Shown here piece by piece: positions 63,941-64,000 of a stretch of DNA of 64,000 nt. The notes under the pieces were generated by a model. That model was given only the letters and a program-made list of their open reading frames with translations, searched no databases and was not told where the DNA came from. This stretch comes from an uncultured Collinsella sp. Lineage in GTDB: Bacteria; Actinomycetota; Coriobacteriia; Coriobacteriales; Coriobacteriaceae. The first letter of the stretch is position 1. Every line of letters begins with the position of its first letter. Both the position numbers and the translations under genes were made by a program. The stretch spans positions 93,449 to 157,448 of the forward strand of contig CATXKN010000004.1 in the NCBI GenBank assembly GCA_958370785.1, read 5' to 3'.

Positions 63941-63957
63941 TCTATTCCCACTCGATG
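63941..63957. other. Att-like sequence (guaA 3'-end type), right copy
   Basis: Second copy of TCTATTCCCACTCGATG. Upstream on the minus strand the frame reads RTEAIEWE-stop and is closed by a TGA a few codons earlier, so this is not an intact guaA end within the window. Confidence 0.5.
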
Positions 63958-64000
63958 GCTTCGGTTCTGCCGTCCCGTCATTCCAGTTGCACCCAGTTTT

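Overview
The window is about 60% GC, densely coded DNA. Gene content, GTG/TTG starts and the many intergenic palindromes fit a Coriobacteriia actinobacterium, most likely Collinsella. That assignment is inference from family recognition; there is no rRNA or other marker in the window.

Layout. 1-10.2 kb: MATE tail, LysR regulator, DMT transporter, uracil-DNA glycosylase, SDR, VUT/queuosine-precursor transporter with a candidate leader pseudoknot, release factor 3, an array of four 57-bp palindromes on an 80-bp period, a GntR/ABC efflux operon, a 184-bp inverted-repeat element and a second DMT transporter. 10.2-19.3 kb: divergent CLC channel, LOG-like hydrolase, K+ channel, then two surface sensory systems: a hybrid kinase with fused solute-binding domains, and a separate solute-binding lipoprotein plus hybrid kinase. 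19.4-27.7 kb: MalY-type lyase, TrmO, an XRE/zinc-ribbon/TipAS fusion, glutaredoxin, an unrecognised 428-residue protein behind a LexA-like box, a putative toxin-antitoxin pair, a Dus enzyme and an unknown membrane protein. 27.9-39.6 kb: MacB-like ABC transporter, a Crp/rhodanese/CoA-disulfide-reductase sulfur module, a thiol-redox operon (49-residue CXXC protein, NapH-like Fe-S membrane protein, TlpA lipoprotein) divergent from a two-component system, and a LuxR regulator. 39.8-44.1 kb: a large Tat-like exported surface protein broken by a frameshift. 44.2-50.5 kb: membrane protein with XRE regulator, maltose acetyltransferase, and an atypical type IIA topoisomerase pair.

From about 50.6 kb the window is accessory and partly decayed: 5'-truncated ATPase, FMN reductase, long inverted repeats, frameshifted YjdF and ATC-hydrolase genes, a lone Mrr-like nuclease, an IS200 remnant, two tiny membrane proteins, a WYL regulator that overlaps tail-to-tail with an unknown 559-residue protein, and a block of three methyltransferases behind an iron-box-like palindrome. 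That block lies between two copies of a 17-bp sequence matching the 3' end of guaA genes, a known island attachment site.

The strongest novelty candidates are the families of structured intergenic repeats, in which outer arms change but pairing is kept, the 57-bp palindrome array, the WYL/559-residue pair, and the methyltransferase block with att-like ends.
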